The notes beneath the pieces were generated by a model. The model was given only the letters and a program-made list of their open reading frames with translations, searched no databases and was not told where the DNA came from. The position numbers and the translations under genes are program-made. From Bdellovibrionota bacterium (GTDB lineage: Bacteria > Bdellovibrionota_G > JALEGL01 > DATDPG01): a stretch of 53,275 nucleotides of DNA. The stretch covers positions 1 through 53,275 of the forward strand of contig DATDPG010000047.1 of NCBI GenBank assembly GCA_035292885.1, in the 5' to 3' direction. Below are positions 1-8,887 of the stretch, piece by piece. Numbering within the stretch: the first letter of the stretch is position 1; each line of letters starts with the position of its first letter.

Positions 1-229
1 CCCGCCGTTTTCGGGTGTGCGTCGCCCGCGGAAGCATGGAATATTCGGCGGTGACCCAACCCCGTTTTTTCCCTTCCAAAAAGGGGGGGACACTCTCCTC
101 CACCGAAGCGGAACAGAGGACCCAAGTGTTGCCCATGCGGATCAGACACGATCCCTCGGGATATTTAATGTAATTCGGCTCGATCAAAAGAGGTCGCAGG
201 CCGAGTTCGTCGCGTCCGGGAGATCTCAT
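1..229 (-). CDS. rph: Ribonuclease PH, N-terminal part (runs off window)
   Basis: Translating the minus strand from the ATG at 229 gives 76 codons that read as the start of RNase PH, the phosphorolytic 3'-5' exoribonuclease that trims tRNA 3' ends. Visible family signatures are [53 protein letters not shown]. The ATG overlaps the stop of the upstream amidase by 4 nt (ATGA), so the two are translationally coupled. The gene is cut by the window edge, so the phosphate-binding and catalytic C-terminal half cannot be seen. Confidence 0.93.
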   Translation of the reverse strand, partial: MRSPGRDELGLRPLLIEPNYIKYPEGSCLIRMGNTWVLCSASVEESVPPFLEGKKRGWVTAEYSMLPRATHTRKRR

Positions 230-930
230 GGCGACGGATTGTTGCCCGGCGAGCGAAAACGGTCAATAGCTGCGACGAGCATCGTTGCGGCCCGGTCCCA
301 CGTCGCGGGGTTTTCCCATCGGTTCCCCTCCGTGGAGGTGAGATAGCCCAGCTCCACCATAGCCGCCGGCATAGTGATCCCCAAAAGCGGAGCCAACGGC
401 AGAGCGGAGATTTGCATCGTCGTTTCGGGATTGTCCTCCAAGAACTGGTCCGTCAACGCCGAAACCCATCGCCAGGACTCTTGGGTATACGCCTGGTGAG
501 CGGACATGAGCGGCATGACGAGATCTTCCCGAAGTACGGACACCGAGCTTAAGGCGTAAATCCTCGCTCCTCGAACCACCGGATCGGGCGCCCCCGCCAT
601 GTGCAGGCTCACAAAAATTCCCGGACGATGACTATTGGCGAGACGCCTCCGCTCGTCGAGAGAAAGACCGTAGTCGTCGCGGCGCGTGAGAAACACGCTG
701 ATGTCCGATCGACCGGACAGGAGTTGCTCGGTGCGCTTGGCGACTTCCAGATCGACCGTCTTCTCCGAGATCGCGCCCATTTGCACGCCGGTATCGCTCC
801 CGCCGTGGCCGGGATCCAGGACGATAGTAAAGCCCAACGCGTCCTGGGCATAGAGCGGCAAAATGGGAAAACTTCCGTAGACCGAAGCTGAGATACTAAG
901 GAAGAGTGCAGAGGCGCTCCAGGCGTTCAT
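226..930 (-). CDS. N-acetylmuramoyl-L-alanine amidase (Amidase_3)
   Basis: Exported zinc amidase of about 234 residues that cleaves the bond between muramic acid and the stem peptide of peptidoglycan. A hydrophobic N-terminal segment (signal peptide) is followed by the Amidase_3 fold: [12 protein letters not shown] with the first zinc His, a downstream Glu in the [12 protein letters not shown] stretch, SLHMAG with the second zinc His, and [10 protein letters not shown] with the C-terminal catalytic Glu. No AMIN domain is seen, so it is a short form. I chose ATG 930, preceded by AAGGAA; an in-frame ATG at 963 is also possible. The start lies inside the upstream phosphatase gene (35-nt overlap), and rph follows with a 4-nt overlap, so the three form an operon. 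It could be one of the amidases controlled by the FtsEX-EnvC proteins encoded further along, but that is inference. Confidence 0.88.
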   Translation of the reverse strand: MNAWSASALFLSISASVYGSFPILPLYAQDALGFTIVLDPGHGGSDTGVQMGAISEKTVDLEVAKRTEQLLSGRSDISVFLTRRDDYGLSLDERRRLANSHRPGIFVSLHMAGAPDPVVRGARIYALSSVSVLREDLVMPLMSAHQAYTQESWRWVSALTDQFLEDNPETTMQISALPLAPLLGITMPAAMVELGYLTSTEGNRWENPATWDRAATMLVAAIDRFRSPGNNPSP

Positions 931-1582
931 CCCCACATTCCTTTCGAAGAAATTCCACGGCATCCCGAATTTCAGGGAGCTGCGAAGGGCGGTGAATATC
1001 GGTGGCCACCAAATCGATTCGATCGGCCTTCAAAAACGCCATCGCCGCGGACCGAAGCGCTCGGTGCGCCGACTTCGGAAAGCTCATGAGGTCCACCTGA
1101 ATTCGAAAACCCATGTCGATATATTCCTGCACCCGCTCCGGATCGCGGATAATTCGGTTGTATCGTTCGGCGTGGGCGAGGAGCGGAAGGATTTTGGCGG
1201 CATGGAGCGTCTCAAGATACGTGGCGGCGGCCTTGGGAACGGTGATCTGCGGCAGCTCGATCAATTGGTATTTTTTCCCCTTCCAATCAAACGGGAACGT
1301 CTCGCGCTCCGGCGCCGAAAGCAGCTCGTAATCCAAAAGGCATTCGCGGCCGAGGAGAATCTCGATGGAAATGCCTTCCTTCCGAATCGCTTCCCTGACC
1401 TTTTCCGCGGCTTCGCGGATAGATGCAGCGGTGGGCGTATATCGACCCGGATAAAAATGAGGCGTGGCGACCACATGGGTAAATCCAATATCCGATAGGC
1501 CGCGCAATATACCCACCGAGTCGCCGACCGTCTTCGCTCCGTCGTCGAGAGCGGGGAGAAAATGCGCGTGGACATCCAACAC
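896..1582 (-). CDS. CpsB/YwqE-type PHP-domain tyrosine-protein phosphatase
   Basis: About 228 residues of a PHP-fold metal-dependent phosphatase of the CpsB/CapC/YwqE family, which dephosphorylates tyrosine kinases that control polysaccharide export. Metal-binding motifs are visible in order: VHAHFLPALDDG at the N-terminus, ATPHFYPG, ILLGREC, LAHAERY and ATDIHRP near the end. The open frame continues far upstream, but that part is antisense to nadE and has no homology. The family begins right at the VHAHFLP motif, so I take the GTG at 1582 (a TTG follows directly). The gene is divergent from nadE across 75 bp. No kinase or polysaccharide cluster is visible here, so the partner is unknown. Confidence 0.85.
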   Translation of the reverse strand: MLDVHAHFLPALDDGAKTVGDSVGILRGLSDIGFTHVVATPHFYPGRYTPTAASIREAAEKVREAIRKEGISIEILLGRECLLDYELLSAPERETFPFDWKGKKYQLIELPQITVPKAAATYLETLHAAKILPLLAHAERYNRIIRDPERVQEYIDMGFRIQVDLMSFPKSAHRALRSAAMAFLKADRIDLVATDIHRPSQLPEIRDAVEFLRKECGDERLERLCTLP

Positions 1583-1657
1583 GGCTGAAATCGTACCATC
1601 GCGTGCAACCCCTGTCGCCGTTTCCCGTCGCGGGGAAGGAGTGATATCCTCCGCGCC

Positions 1658-3289
1658 ATGCGCGTGGCGCTGGCACAAATCAATACGTCCACGGGTGCGA
1701 TCGATGAAAACTGCAAACGGATCGATCGCTATCTGAAACATGCCTCGGTCCGCGGCGCGGAATTGGTCGTTTTTCCCGAACTGGCGATCGTCGGTTATCC
1801 GCCCAAGGATCTTTTGGACCAAGACGGTTTCGTTCGGCGAAGCCGGCAAGCGCTCGATCGCTTGGCCGCCGACCATCCGAAAGAAAAATTCATCGTCGGT
1901 TTCGTCGACACCGGCGGAAAGGAAGGGAAGGGAAGGGCCAACGCCGCCGCCTATGTGGAAGGTGGAAAGATCCAGTTCATCCATCGAAAGGTGTTGCTGC
2001 CCAACTACGACGTGTTCGATGAGGTTCGCTATTTCGATGCCGGCAGGAATGTCGACGTCGTCAAGATCGGCGATCGGAAAATCGGCATCACGATTTGTGA
2101 GGACATTTGGAACGACGAATCGATTCTGGGGCGGAAGCTCTATGGCCGAAATCCGGCGGAAGAGCTCAAACAAATGGGGGCCGAACTCATTATCAATATT
2201 TCCGCTTCGCCGTATCACGATGGAAAAGAGCAGGTTCGCCGGAAACTGGTGGACGGTCTGATCGAAGATCTTCGCCTTCCGATCCTTCTAGTGAACCTGG
2301 TTGGAGGGAACGACGAGCTTCTTTTTGACGGCGGAAGCTTCGCGGCCGATGCACGGGGGAAAATTTTCTGCCGGGCGAAGGTGTTCGAAGAGGATTTGGT
2401 TTTCATGGATTTGGATTTGATGCAGGGGGAATTCCGCGACTGGCCCGAGGAAGAACAGGAGTGGATGTCTCGGGCGTTGGTCATGGGTCTTCGGGATTAC
2501 GCAAGGAAGTGCGGATTTCAAAAGGTGGTGGTGGGTCTCTCCGGCGGGATCGACTCATCTTTGGTTGCATTATTGGCCGTGGAAGCCTTGGGACCCAAGA
2601 ACGTAATGGGCGTCTCGATGCCGTCACGCTTTACCAGTCCAATGAGCCGGGAGGACGCGGAATCGCTGGCGAAAAAACTGGGCATTGAGTTTCTGACCCT
2701 ACCGATCGACCCGATCGCGCAATCGTATGAAGAAGCACTGAGCGATGCATTTTCCGGGAAAAAACGGGATGTCACGGAGGAAAATATTCAAGCGCGCGTT
2801 CGGGGAAATCTCTTGATGGCCTTGTCGAATAAATTTGGTTCTCTTGTGTTGAGCACCGGGAACAAATCCGAACTGGCGGTGGGATATTGCACGCAATACG
2901 GCGACATGGCGGGAGGGCTGGCCGTGATTTCCGATCTGCCAAAGGAAAAGGTTTACAAAATGGCGCGTCATCTCAACCGGAAATGGAACGCGATTGCCGA
3001 GCGGGTTTTCACCCGGCCTCCCTCGGCGGAACTTCGGCCGAATCAAAAAGACGAAGATTCCTTGCCGCCGTATTCCGTTCTCGATCCGATTTTACGGCTC
3101 TACGTCGAGGAAATGGCCGGCGTGGAAGAGATTATGGGCGCCGGATTCGATCGCGCGACGGTTCAACGGGTGATCGACCTGGTGGACCGAAACGAATTTA
3201 AGCGAAGGCAGGCGGCGCCCGGACTCCGGTTGTCGGCCAAAGCTTTCGGGGTCGGTCGTCGGATGCCGATTGCTCGGGGGAGCGCATGA
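1658..3289 (+). CDS. nadE: Glutamine-dependent NAD+ synthetase
   Basis: A 543-residue two-domain enzyme for the last step of NAD synthesis: deamido-NAD + Gln + ATP to NAD. Residues 1-260 are a nitrilase-type glutaminase with the catalytic triad E41 (FPELAIVGYPP), K111 (IHRKVLLPNYDVFDE) and C147 (GITICEDIW). Residues 270-543 are the synthetase with the ATP-loop SGGIDSS at about 295-301 and the STGNKSELAVGYCTQYGDMAGG substrate stretch. Length and motifs match the bacterial fused form. ATG 1658 gives a natural start right at the glutaminase fold. It heads a run with nadK (4-nt overlap), putting two NAD(P) steps side by side. Confidence 0.97.
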   Translation: MRVALAQINTSTGAIDENCKRIDRYLKHASVRGAELVVFPELAIVGYPPKDLLDQDGFVRRSRQALDRLAADHPKEKFIVGFVDTGGKEGKGRANAAAYVEGGKIQFIHRKVLLPNYDVFDEVRYFDAGRNVDVVKIGDRKIGITICEDIWNDESILGRKLYGRNPAEELKQMGAELIINISASPYHDGKEQVRRKLVDGLIEDLRLPILLVNLVGGNDELLFDGGSFAADARGKIFCRAKVFEEDLVFMDLDLMQGEFRDWPEEEQEWMSRALVMGLRDYARKCGFQKVVVGLSGGIDSSLVALLAVEALGPKNVMGVSMPSRFTSPMSREDAESLAKKLGIEFLTLPIDPIAQSYEEALSDAFSGKKRDVTEENIQARVRGNLLMALSNKFGSLVLSTGNKSELAVGYCTQYGDMAGGLAVISDLPKEKVYKMARHLNRKWNAIAERVFTRPPSAELRPNQKDEDSLPPYSVLDPILRLYVEEMAGVEEIMGAGFDRATVQRVIDLVDRNEFKRRQAAPGLRLSAKAFGVGRRMPIARGSA

Positions 3290-4182
3290 AGCTCCGCCGC
3301 GTCGTGGTCGTATATAAGAAGAGTTCGTACCAGGTTTATGCGCGGGAGCGGCGCGACCGGAGGTTCCTGAAGCTCCTTCGACAGAAACACGGCGTAGTCG
3401 GGCGTTTGGTCCGAAGCCATCGGGCGCACACGGAAGTGTTGGGTCACGTTCGGAGCGTTCTTCGCCGCCGCGGCATCGCCGTCGAGTTTATCTATCGGGC
3501 GCAGGGATTTTCGGAGCGGAAAGCGGACCTGGTGCTTACCGTGGGAGGGGACGGTACGTTTTTGGAAGCCTCTCACAGCGTGATCCATCGCCCGATCCTC
3601 GGAATCAATTCAAACCCGGAGGAGAGCGTCGGATTTCTATGCGGAACGACGGCAAGGCGCCTGGAGCGGATTCTCGATTCCATTCGCGAAGATCGCTTGC
3701 ACCCGACGGAGTTGGCGCGGCTCCGGGTCCGTATGGACAAAAAAGTGCTGCCGGTGCAGGTGCTCAACGATGTCTTGATCTGTCACGCCAACCCGGCCGC
3801 GACCTCCCGGTACATCATGCAATTGCGAGGAATCCGGGAAGAACACAAGTCCTCGGGCGTCTGGATTTCTCCCCCCGCCGGCTCGACAGCCGCGACCGGC
3901 GCCGCGGGTGGAAGAAGGTTGCCCATTCGATCCCGGGCGTTTCAGTTTCTCGTGCGGGAAATCTACCACCCCACCGGCAAGCGATTTCGTTTGGCCGGCG
4001 GGATTGTCCGGCCGGGTGATTCGCTTGTCGTTTTTTCCAAAATGCGCGCGGGCAAAATCTATTTGGACGGCGCACATATTCATTACCCGTTTTCTATCGG
4101 TGAGCGGCTTCAGATCTCGGCGACGGCTCCTCCGCTCTTGGCATTCGGTCTCGACGGCAAACGGGGACGAAGGCGATCATGA
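3286..4182 (+). CDS. nadK: NAD kinase (ATP/polyP-dependent)
   Basis: A 298-residue NAD kinase that makes NADP from NAD in the cytosol. It has the GGDGT motif at residues 87-91 (LTVGGDGTFLEA), the NSNPEESVGFL stretch that corresponds to the usual N-x-G-x-x-G-F-L loop, and a SPPAGSTAATGAAGG stretch equivalent to the conserved TPTGSTAY segment. The last is somewhat diverged, with extra Ala/Gly, but the GST core is kept. ATG 3286 overlaps the nadE stop by 4 nt, and its own stop overlaps recO by 4 nt, so it is the second gene of a coupled operon. Confidence 0.93.
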   Translation: MKLRRVVVVYKKSSYQVYARERRDRRFLKLLRQKHGVVGRLVRSHRAHTEVLGHVRSVLRRRGIAVEFIYRAQGFSERKADLVLTVGGDGTFLEASHSVIHRPILGINSNPEESVGFLCGTTARRLERILDSIREDRLHPTELARLRVRMDKKVLPVQVLNDVLICHANPAATSRYIMQLRGIREEHKSSGVWISPPAGSTAATGAAGGRRLPIRSRAFQFLVREIYHPTGKRFRLAGGIVRPGDSLVVFSKMRAGKIYLDGAHIHYPFSIGERLQISATAPPLLAFGLDGKRGRRRS

Positions 4183-4919
4183 GTCGGCCTCTCGAATCGA
4201 TGGAGGCCGTCATCGTTCGGCAGGTGCCTTACGGCGAAGCCGACCTGATCGTGGGGTTGATGACCGATCTGCGTGGAAAACTCTCGGTCTTCGCCTCGGG
4301 CGCCCGAAAGAGCGTGAAACGTTTCGGGGGCGGGCTGGATCTTTTTTCATACGTTCGAGCCGACCTCCGCCCGCCGCGGGCCGCTCATGAACATTTATGG
4401 CGGCTGGAAAAAATCGAATTGATCGACCCTCATTTCTCGGTTCGGTCGAACCTGCGGGCGTTCGCCACGGCAAGTTATCTGGCGGAATGCATTTGGTCCT
4501 TGGGAGGCGAGGGAGATCCGCAACACCGGCTGTTCGTTTGGTGGAGAGAGACGCTGGCCGCCATGGAGCGCGATCCCGCGGCGTCGGACCGCGCCGTACA
4601 ATTGGATTTGGAACTTCTCAAACTTTGCGGCTACTCACCCCGATGGAATGTCTGCATCGAGTGCGGCCGCCCGCCGCAGGGGAATCCGCTCTTCTTTTCC
4701 TTCGAACAGGGCGGTATTTCGTGTCAGAGCTGCCGCAAACGGGGAGAAGGGCGTTGGCTCGACTCCGCGACGGTTCGGCATCTTTACTCGGGCGAGTCGA
4801 TGGAGCATGGCGAGGAAGACTCCATCCGCCGGACGCTGGATGCCTTTGTGACCCATACGCTGGGGCGGGAGCCAAAGAGCCAGCGTTTTCGAGAGGAGAT
4901 TTTGCGTGAACGCGGGTGA
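4179..4919 (+). CDS. recO: DNA repair protein RecO
   Basis: A 246-residue RecO, which loads RecA with RecF/RecR by displacing SSB during gap repair. The N-terminal OB-fold is recognisable from EAVIVRQVPYGEADLIVGLMTDLRGKLSVFASGARK. The helical C-terminal domain holds a four-cysteine zinc site, C159/C162 and C182/C185, which many but not all RecO proteins keep. The ATG overlaps the nadK stop by 4 nt, and mazG starts 14 nt before its end. Confidence 0.93.
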   Translation: MSRPLESMEAVIVRQVPYGEADLIVGLMTDLRGKLSVFASGARKSVKRFGGGLDLFSYVRADLRPPRAAHEHLWRLEKIELIDPHFSVRSNLRAFATASYLAECIWSLGGEGDPQHRLFVWWRETLAAMERDPAASDRAVQLDLELLKLCGYSPRWNVCIECGRPPQGNPLFFSFEQGGISCQSCRKRGEGRWLDSATVRHLYSGESMEHGEEDSIRRTLDAFVTHTLGREPKSQRFREEILRERG

Positions 4920-5697
4920 AAAGTTCAATCGTTTGGTGGAAATCATGGCCCGCCTGCGCGGACCGGACGGCTGTCCCTGGGACCGCGAGCAAACGCCCGA
5001 ATCGATCCGTCCGTATTGCATCGAGGAGGCGTACGAAGTTGTCGAAGCGATCGACGAAGGGGATCCCAAGAAACTCTCCGAGGAGCTGGGAGATCTTCTC
5101 CTTCAGGTGGTGTTCCATGCCCGCTTCGGAGAGGAAAAAAATCAGTTCAACGTCGAAGGGGTGATCGATTCGATCAACGAAAAACTCGTTCGCCGTCATC
5201 CACATGTCTTCCGGCGGAACAAAGGGGACGAGGCTTCCACGCCCGACGAGGTTCTGGAGAAATGGGCGAAGATCAAGAAGCTGGAAGGGCGAAAACACCT
5301 TTTGGATGGAATTCCCAAGGCTCTGCCGGCGCTTCTGCGCGCCACGCGCATGGGGGAAAAGGCCGGGGGTGTCGGCTTCGACTGGCCCGACGCCGAAGGC
5401 GTTTGGAAAAAAGTGGAAGAAGAGATGGACGAACTGCGTGCGGCAAAGGGTGATTTGAAAAAGACGGAAGAGGAGTTGGGCGATTTGTTGTATGCGCTCA
5501 CGAGTCTCGCGCGGCACCTGAAGGTGGACGCCGAATCGAGCCTCCGCATGGCTACGGAGAAGTTCGAAAAACGGTTTCGGTGGATGGAGGAAGAAGCGCG
5601 GAAGCGGGGAGAGGAGCTTGCGGAGCTAACCGCCGACGAGCTGGATCGGCTTTGGAATCAGGGGAAAATGACTACCAGAGAGGTTGAAAAGAAGTGA
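4906..5697 (+). CDS. mazG: Nucleoside triphosphate pyrophosphohydrolase MazG
   Basis: A 263-residue MazG with two tandem all-alpha domains that hydrolyses NTPs to NMP + PPi, a house-cleaning and stress-modulating activity. The first domain has MARLRGPDGCPWDREQT and the metal-binding EEAYEVVEAID ... EELGDLLLQVVFHA; the second has VEEEMDEL ... EEELGDLLYALTSLARH. Start is GTG 4906, preceded by a good GAGGAG ribosome site inside recO. The stop overlaps the next gene by 4 nt. The protein has the usual length. Confidence 0.95.
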   Translation: MNAGEKFNRLVEIMARLRGPDGCPWDREQTPESIRPYCIEEAYEVVEAIDEGDPKKLSEELGDLLLQVVFHARFGEEKNQFNVEGVIDSINEKLVRRHPHVFRRNKGDEASTPDEVLEKWAKIKKLEGRKHLLDGIPKALPALLRATRMGEKAGGVGFDWPDAEGVWKKVEEEMDELRAAKGDLKKTEEELGDLLYALTSLARHLKVDAESSLRMATEKFEKRFRWMEEEARKRGEELAELTADELDRLWNQGKMTTREVEKK

Positions 5698-6740
5698 CGG
5701 GGCGGCTGTTGAAACGGGAACGATCGGGCCTTGTGCGCGCGGCTGTCGTTCGCTCCTTCGTCATCGGAATTCTCGCCACACTTGTGTTTGGTGTTGCGCT
5801 CTATCATCCCTTCTTCCAATCCCGCGTCCTTTCTCGAATGCCCTTTCTCTGGACTCTGATCCTCTTTCTTTACTGGGTGGTGCCGCTCCCGCTCTATCTC
5901 CTGACGTTTCTTCGCCATCCCGAGCGGCGGTACGATTCCGGGTCAAAGCCGCTTCTTGTTCTAGCGCTTGTCCGGAGACTTCGACGGGGAGGTTGGCACG
6001 GAATCCGGCCCGCTTTTCGTTCCTTCCACGCTCGGCTGACGCTTCTGAGTCTTCTGGTGAAGCTTTATTACCTGCCGCTCATGACTTCTTTTTTTTGGGA
6101 GCACACGACGTTCATTGTGGGCTGGTTTCAGCGGAGTCCGTCCTTAAGTTCGTTTACGCTGCAAGACTGGGTTTTGGGTAGCGGCTATTCGCTTGTAAAC
6201 CAGACGATCTTCCTGATTGATACGATGATTTTTGCGTTCGGTTATGCCGTCGAACTGCCCTGGCTCAAAAGCCGGATTCGATCCGTCGAGCCGACGCTGC
6301 TTGGATGGACGGTGACACTGGCCTGTTATCCGCCGTTTAACATGGCGACCGACGTTGTTCTGAGTCGGAAATACGCCAACGTCGTTCTTCCCGATCTTTT
6401 CCGCGCGACGTTGAATATCGGCGTCCTGACCTGCCTGCTGATTTACCTGTGGGCCTCGATCGCGCTCTGGTTCAAGGCGAGCAATCTCACGCATCGCGGG
6501 ATCGTCGCCCACGGCCCGTATCGATTCATCCGGCACCCGGCCTATGCCGCCAAAAACCTCTCCTGGTGGTTGGAGAGCCTTCCAAGTTTAACGAATCCCT
6601 CCAACATTCTTTCGATCGTGGGCTGGAACGTCATTTACATTCTCCGGGCGATCACCGAGGAACGGCACCTCAAAAAAGATCCCGCGTACCGCGAATATTG
6701 CCGCAAAGTACGATATCGATTCATTCCCGGTGTTGTCTGA
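5694..6740 (+). CDS. Integral membrane protein of the isoprenylcysteine methyltransferase (ICMT/PEMT) superfamily
   Basis: A 348-residue multi-pass membrane protein starting at GTG 5694 (GTGA overlap with mazG). The C-terminal third has the SAM-binding signature of the ICMT/PEMT superfamily: GPYRFIRHPAYAAKNLSWWLE at about residues 273-293, then EERHLKKDPAYREYCRKVRYRFIP at the end. The N-terminal two thirds hold several further hydrophobic spans and no known domain, so it is longer than a minimal ICMT-like protein (about 200). The substrate cannot be told; a lipid or small hydrophobic acceptor is likely from the family. It ends the nadE-nadK-recO-mazG operon. Confidence 0.8.
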   Translation: MTGRLLKRERSGLVRAAVVRSFVIGILATLVFGVALYHPFFQSRVLSRMPFLWTLILFLYWVVPLPLYLLTFLRHPERRYDSGSKPLLVLALVRRLRRGGWHGIRPAFRSFHARLTLLSLLVKLYYLPLMTSFFWEHTTFIVGWFQRSPSLSSFTLQDWVLGSGYSLVNQTIFLIDTMIFAFGYAVELPWLKSRIRSVEPTLLGWTVTLACYPPFNMATDVVLSRKYANVVLPDLFRATLNIGVLTCLLIYLWASIALWFKASNLTHRGIVAHGPYRFIRHPAYAAKNLSWWLESLPSLTNPSNILSIVGWNVIYILRAITEERHLKKDPAYREYCRKVRYRFIPGVV

Positions 6741-6810
6741 AATGGATGCCGGTGGCGCAGGTTCGGAGCGGGCGTGGGGAGCGGAAGAATTCCAAGGATT
6801 GGGCCCCAGC

Positions 6811-6978
6811 TCAGTGTGCAGTTCCAGTTTCGTCGTCCAATTCGTTTCTGAGCTGTTGGATGGCGGAGCAGATATCATCCTGATACTCCCGTACCGCCTC
6901 GCTGATGCTTTCCCGGCACTCGTCGAACACGGCCTCGAGCTCGCTGCTCAGTGAATTTTTCTGGGAAAGATTCTTCAT
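6811..6978 (-). CDS. Small acidic helical protein, unknown function
   Basis: A 55-residue protein, rich in Glu/Asp/Ser and likely all alpha-helical (LSSELEAVFDECRESISEA ... DDICSAIQQLRNELDDE). I chose ATG 6978 because AGGAG lies 9 nt upstream; the frame stays open to another ATG at 7047. It has two cysteines and no membrane segment. Its stop is 71 nt from the end of the convergent methyltransferase gene. No family is recognised; it is called a gene on the ribosome site and its biased composition. Confidence 0.55.
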   Translation of the reverse strand: MKNLSQKNSLSSELEAVFDECRESISEAVREYQDDICSAIQQLRNELDDETGTAH

Positions 6979-7153
6979 GGCTTCGTCTCCTGTTGTCTGG
7001 GAATAGGTATTCAAGCGGCGTACCAACGAGGCGCCGATATTTTCCATATAATATCGGGGTCTTAGGTAGTGTCGGCGCGGCGCATGTGGGTTGATCAGTT
7101 CGCCTGGGGTGGGACGGGAAGTTCCCAGCGAATCCAGGGACTTATGCAGTGCG

Positions 7154-8887
7154 TTAACGGAGGGGAATCACGCTCAAGCCGAGATCCAGATTGGTTTCGC
7201 CCTGAAGGGTGATGACCGTCTGGGCGTTTGCGGGCGCCAGGAGCTGAAGGACATGGGCGCCGGAGAGAAAAAGGGATCGGCTGATCGCCGCGGAATTCCC
7301 TGCCGTCGCGCTTTCCTGGATCAAGGGCCCGTCGAGCGTGATCGAAGAACCGTCGATGTCGATTCGCGTACCGCGGAGCCGAATATTGCGCGTCATGTCG
7401 GTGAGCGGATCTTTAACTTCAGGCTGGTAATTATATTTCGGGTCGCGTCCCAAGTAGTCGGTGTTATCGAGCGCAAGCAGGGCGCCAAAATCGGCGTACC
7501 AATTGAAAAAACTTCTGGCGGACGAGCTTTGAATGTTCTCGATTCCAGTGTCAGCGGAGGAAGCCAGTTTTTTCAGAAATGTAATTCCGCCACCCGTAAC
7601 GTCGCCCGCGTTCGTGGCTGAGTACGAGGCCCCGCCCTGCTGTTGGAACAAATACAGGAGAAACAACGTCATTCCGCCTCGCCGGGCCAGGCTGTCGTCG
7701 CTCCCCGCCACCGTTTCGCAGAAATCTTTTCCCGCGACGACCGGCGATCCGGATCCGGCCAGCGACGTATGCTCCAGGCATTCGAGGTAGAACTTCGTCA
7801 AGAGGGGCGTGCAGGTCCCCCAGCCGACAAGATCTTCGGCAAGGTGCGCCATCCCCTCCGCCAAGAAGACGTCCTCGATATCGATCAGGTTTCCGCCCGA
7901 TGAGGTGTAAAGCGGCAACGTCTTTTCGGAAAAATTGATGAGGTGAAGCATCTCGTGGGCGACCGTCGCGTTGACGAGGGGAACGGGGTTCGAGGCATCC
8001 GGTATCAGAACATACAAGATCTCGCCTTCGTTGCTTATGAGATTTCCCGCTTCCGCGGGAAGCAGATCGATCGGTCGGAAGAATCCGAGCTCTTCGCTTC
8101 CGATTCGAACTTCGTCCGAGAAAAAGACAATCACCTTTCCGTTTCCGTCGATGTCCGATTCCGTCCCGAAGAGGGCATGGAGCCGGGGGAGAGAGATCGT
8201 CGAAAAAGCCGTGACGGCGCTGTCAATCGCCGACTGGTCCACTGACGCGCTCACCCGGCTGTCGATGTAAAACGCGGCGTCATCCGAATCCGCCCGTAAC
8301 GTGCCTTGTATGGATGTATTTTCCTCCCCGGCGAAAGGCGAAAAAATGTTGATGGTCGGCTGGATGGAAATCCCGCGTATTGCGGGGGAAGCCCGGCGGT
8401 CATAAAACCGACGGAGAAGATTGGGATCCTTGCGGAATGTCCGCCCGGCTTCTTCGAAACGCGCGACCGTGTCGCGATAACGTTGCACCTCGAGTTTCAT
8501 GTCTCCCATGAGCTTTGCAGCCCCAAGTTCCAGAGAAGGTTCAACGGGGCTGTGCTGAAGAGTGGAAGGTCGTGAGGAAACCTGCGCCGCCGACGCGGTA
8601 AAGTCGATGCGATACGTCGACTGGCCTGTCGGAGCGGACGTGGGGGCCGAAAAGGCCACGAGCATATAATTTTGATCGGACGCGGTGGCGGTAAGCGTCT
8701 TGTTCGAGGAACCGCCGCGGGCATCCAAGAGGAGGACTTCGCCCTCCTGGCCGCCCGAGCAAGAAGAAAGGGCTCCCCACAAAAGAGCGAGTGTGCAAAA
8801 TCGGCGGCTCAGAGAAACTCGCGAATTCGCTTGAGATCGACCGGCGTTTGGGCCTCGCCGCGACAACCGTACCAACAAAGGGTGCAT
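7154..8887 (-). CDS. Secreted lipoprotein metallopeptidase with HEMLH zinc motif (M30-like)
   Basis: About 577 residues. An Arg-rich N-terminus precedes a hydrophobic stretch ending in a lipobox-like GALSSC, so the mature protein is probably a lipid-anchored envelope protein. Near residue 311 is VAHEMLHLINF, an HExxH zinc site, followed 40-odd residues later by FLAEGMAHLAEDL, whose Glu is a plausible third ligand. This spacing and the preceding DGNGKVIVFFSDEV stretch resemble M30/hyicolysin-like peptidases. The start is uncertain: ATG 8887 lies inside the radical SAM gene, while a CTG at 8812 would overlap its stop and give a cleaner signal peptide. It follows the radical SAM gene directly. 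Confidence 0.75.
   Translation of the reverse strand: MHPLLVRLSRRGPNAGRSQANSRVSLSRRFCTLALLWGALSSCSGGQEGEVLLLDARGGSSNKTLTATASDQNYMLVAFSAPTSAPTGQSTYRIDFTASAAQVSSRPSTLQHSPVEPSLELGAAKLMGDMKLEVQRYRDTVARFEEAGRTFRKDPNLLRRFYDRRASPAIRGISIQPTINIFSPFAGEENTSIQGTLRADSDDAAFYIDSRVSASVDQSAIDSAVTAFSTISLPRLHALFGTESDIDGNGKVIVFFSDEVRIGSEELGFFRPIDLLPAEAGNLISNEGEILYVLIPDASNPVPLVNATVAHEMLHLINFSEKTLPLYTSSGGNLIDIEDVFLAEGMAHLAEDLVGWGTCTPLLTKFYLECLEHTSLAGSGSPVVAGKDFCETVAGSDDSLARRGGMTLFLLYLFQQQGGASYSATNAGDVTGGGITFLKKLASSADTGIENIQSSSARSFFNWYADFGALLALDNTDYLGRDPKYNYQPEVKDPLTDMTRNIRLRGTRIDIDGSSITLDGPLIQESATAGNSAAISRSLFLSGAHVLQLLAPANAQTVITLQGETNLDLGLSVIPLR

Noticed and set aside
1583-2218. Upstream extension of the CpsB-type phosphatase frame
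   Set aside because: Antisense to nadE, no homology, and the family begins at the VHAHFLP motif at 1582.
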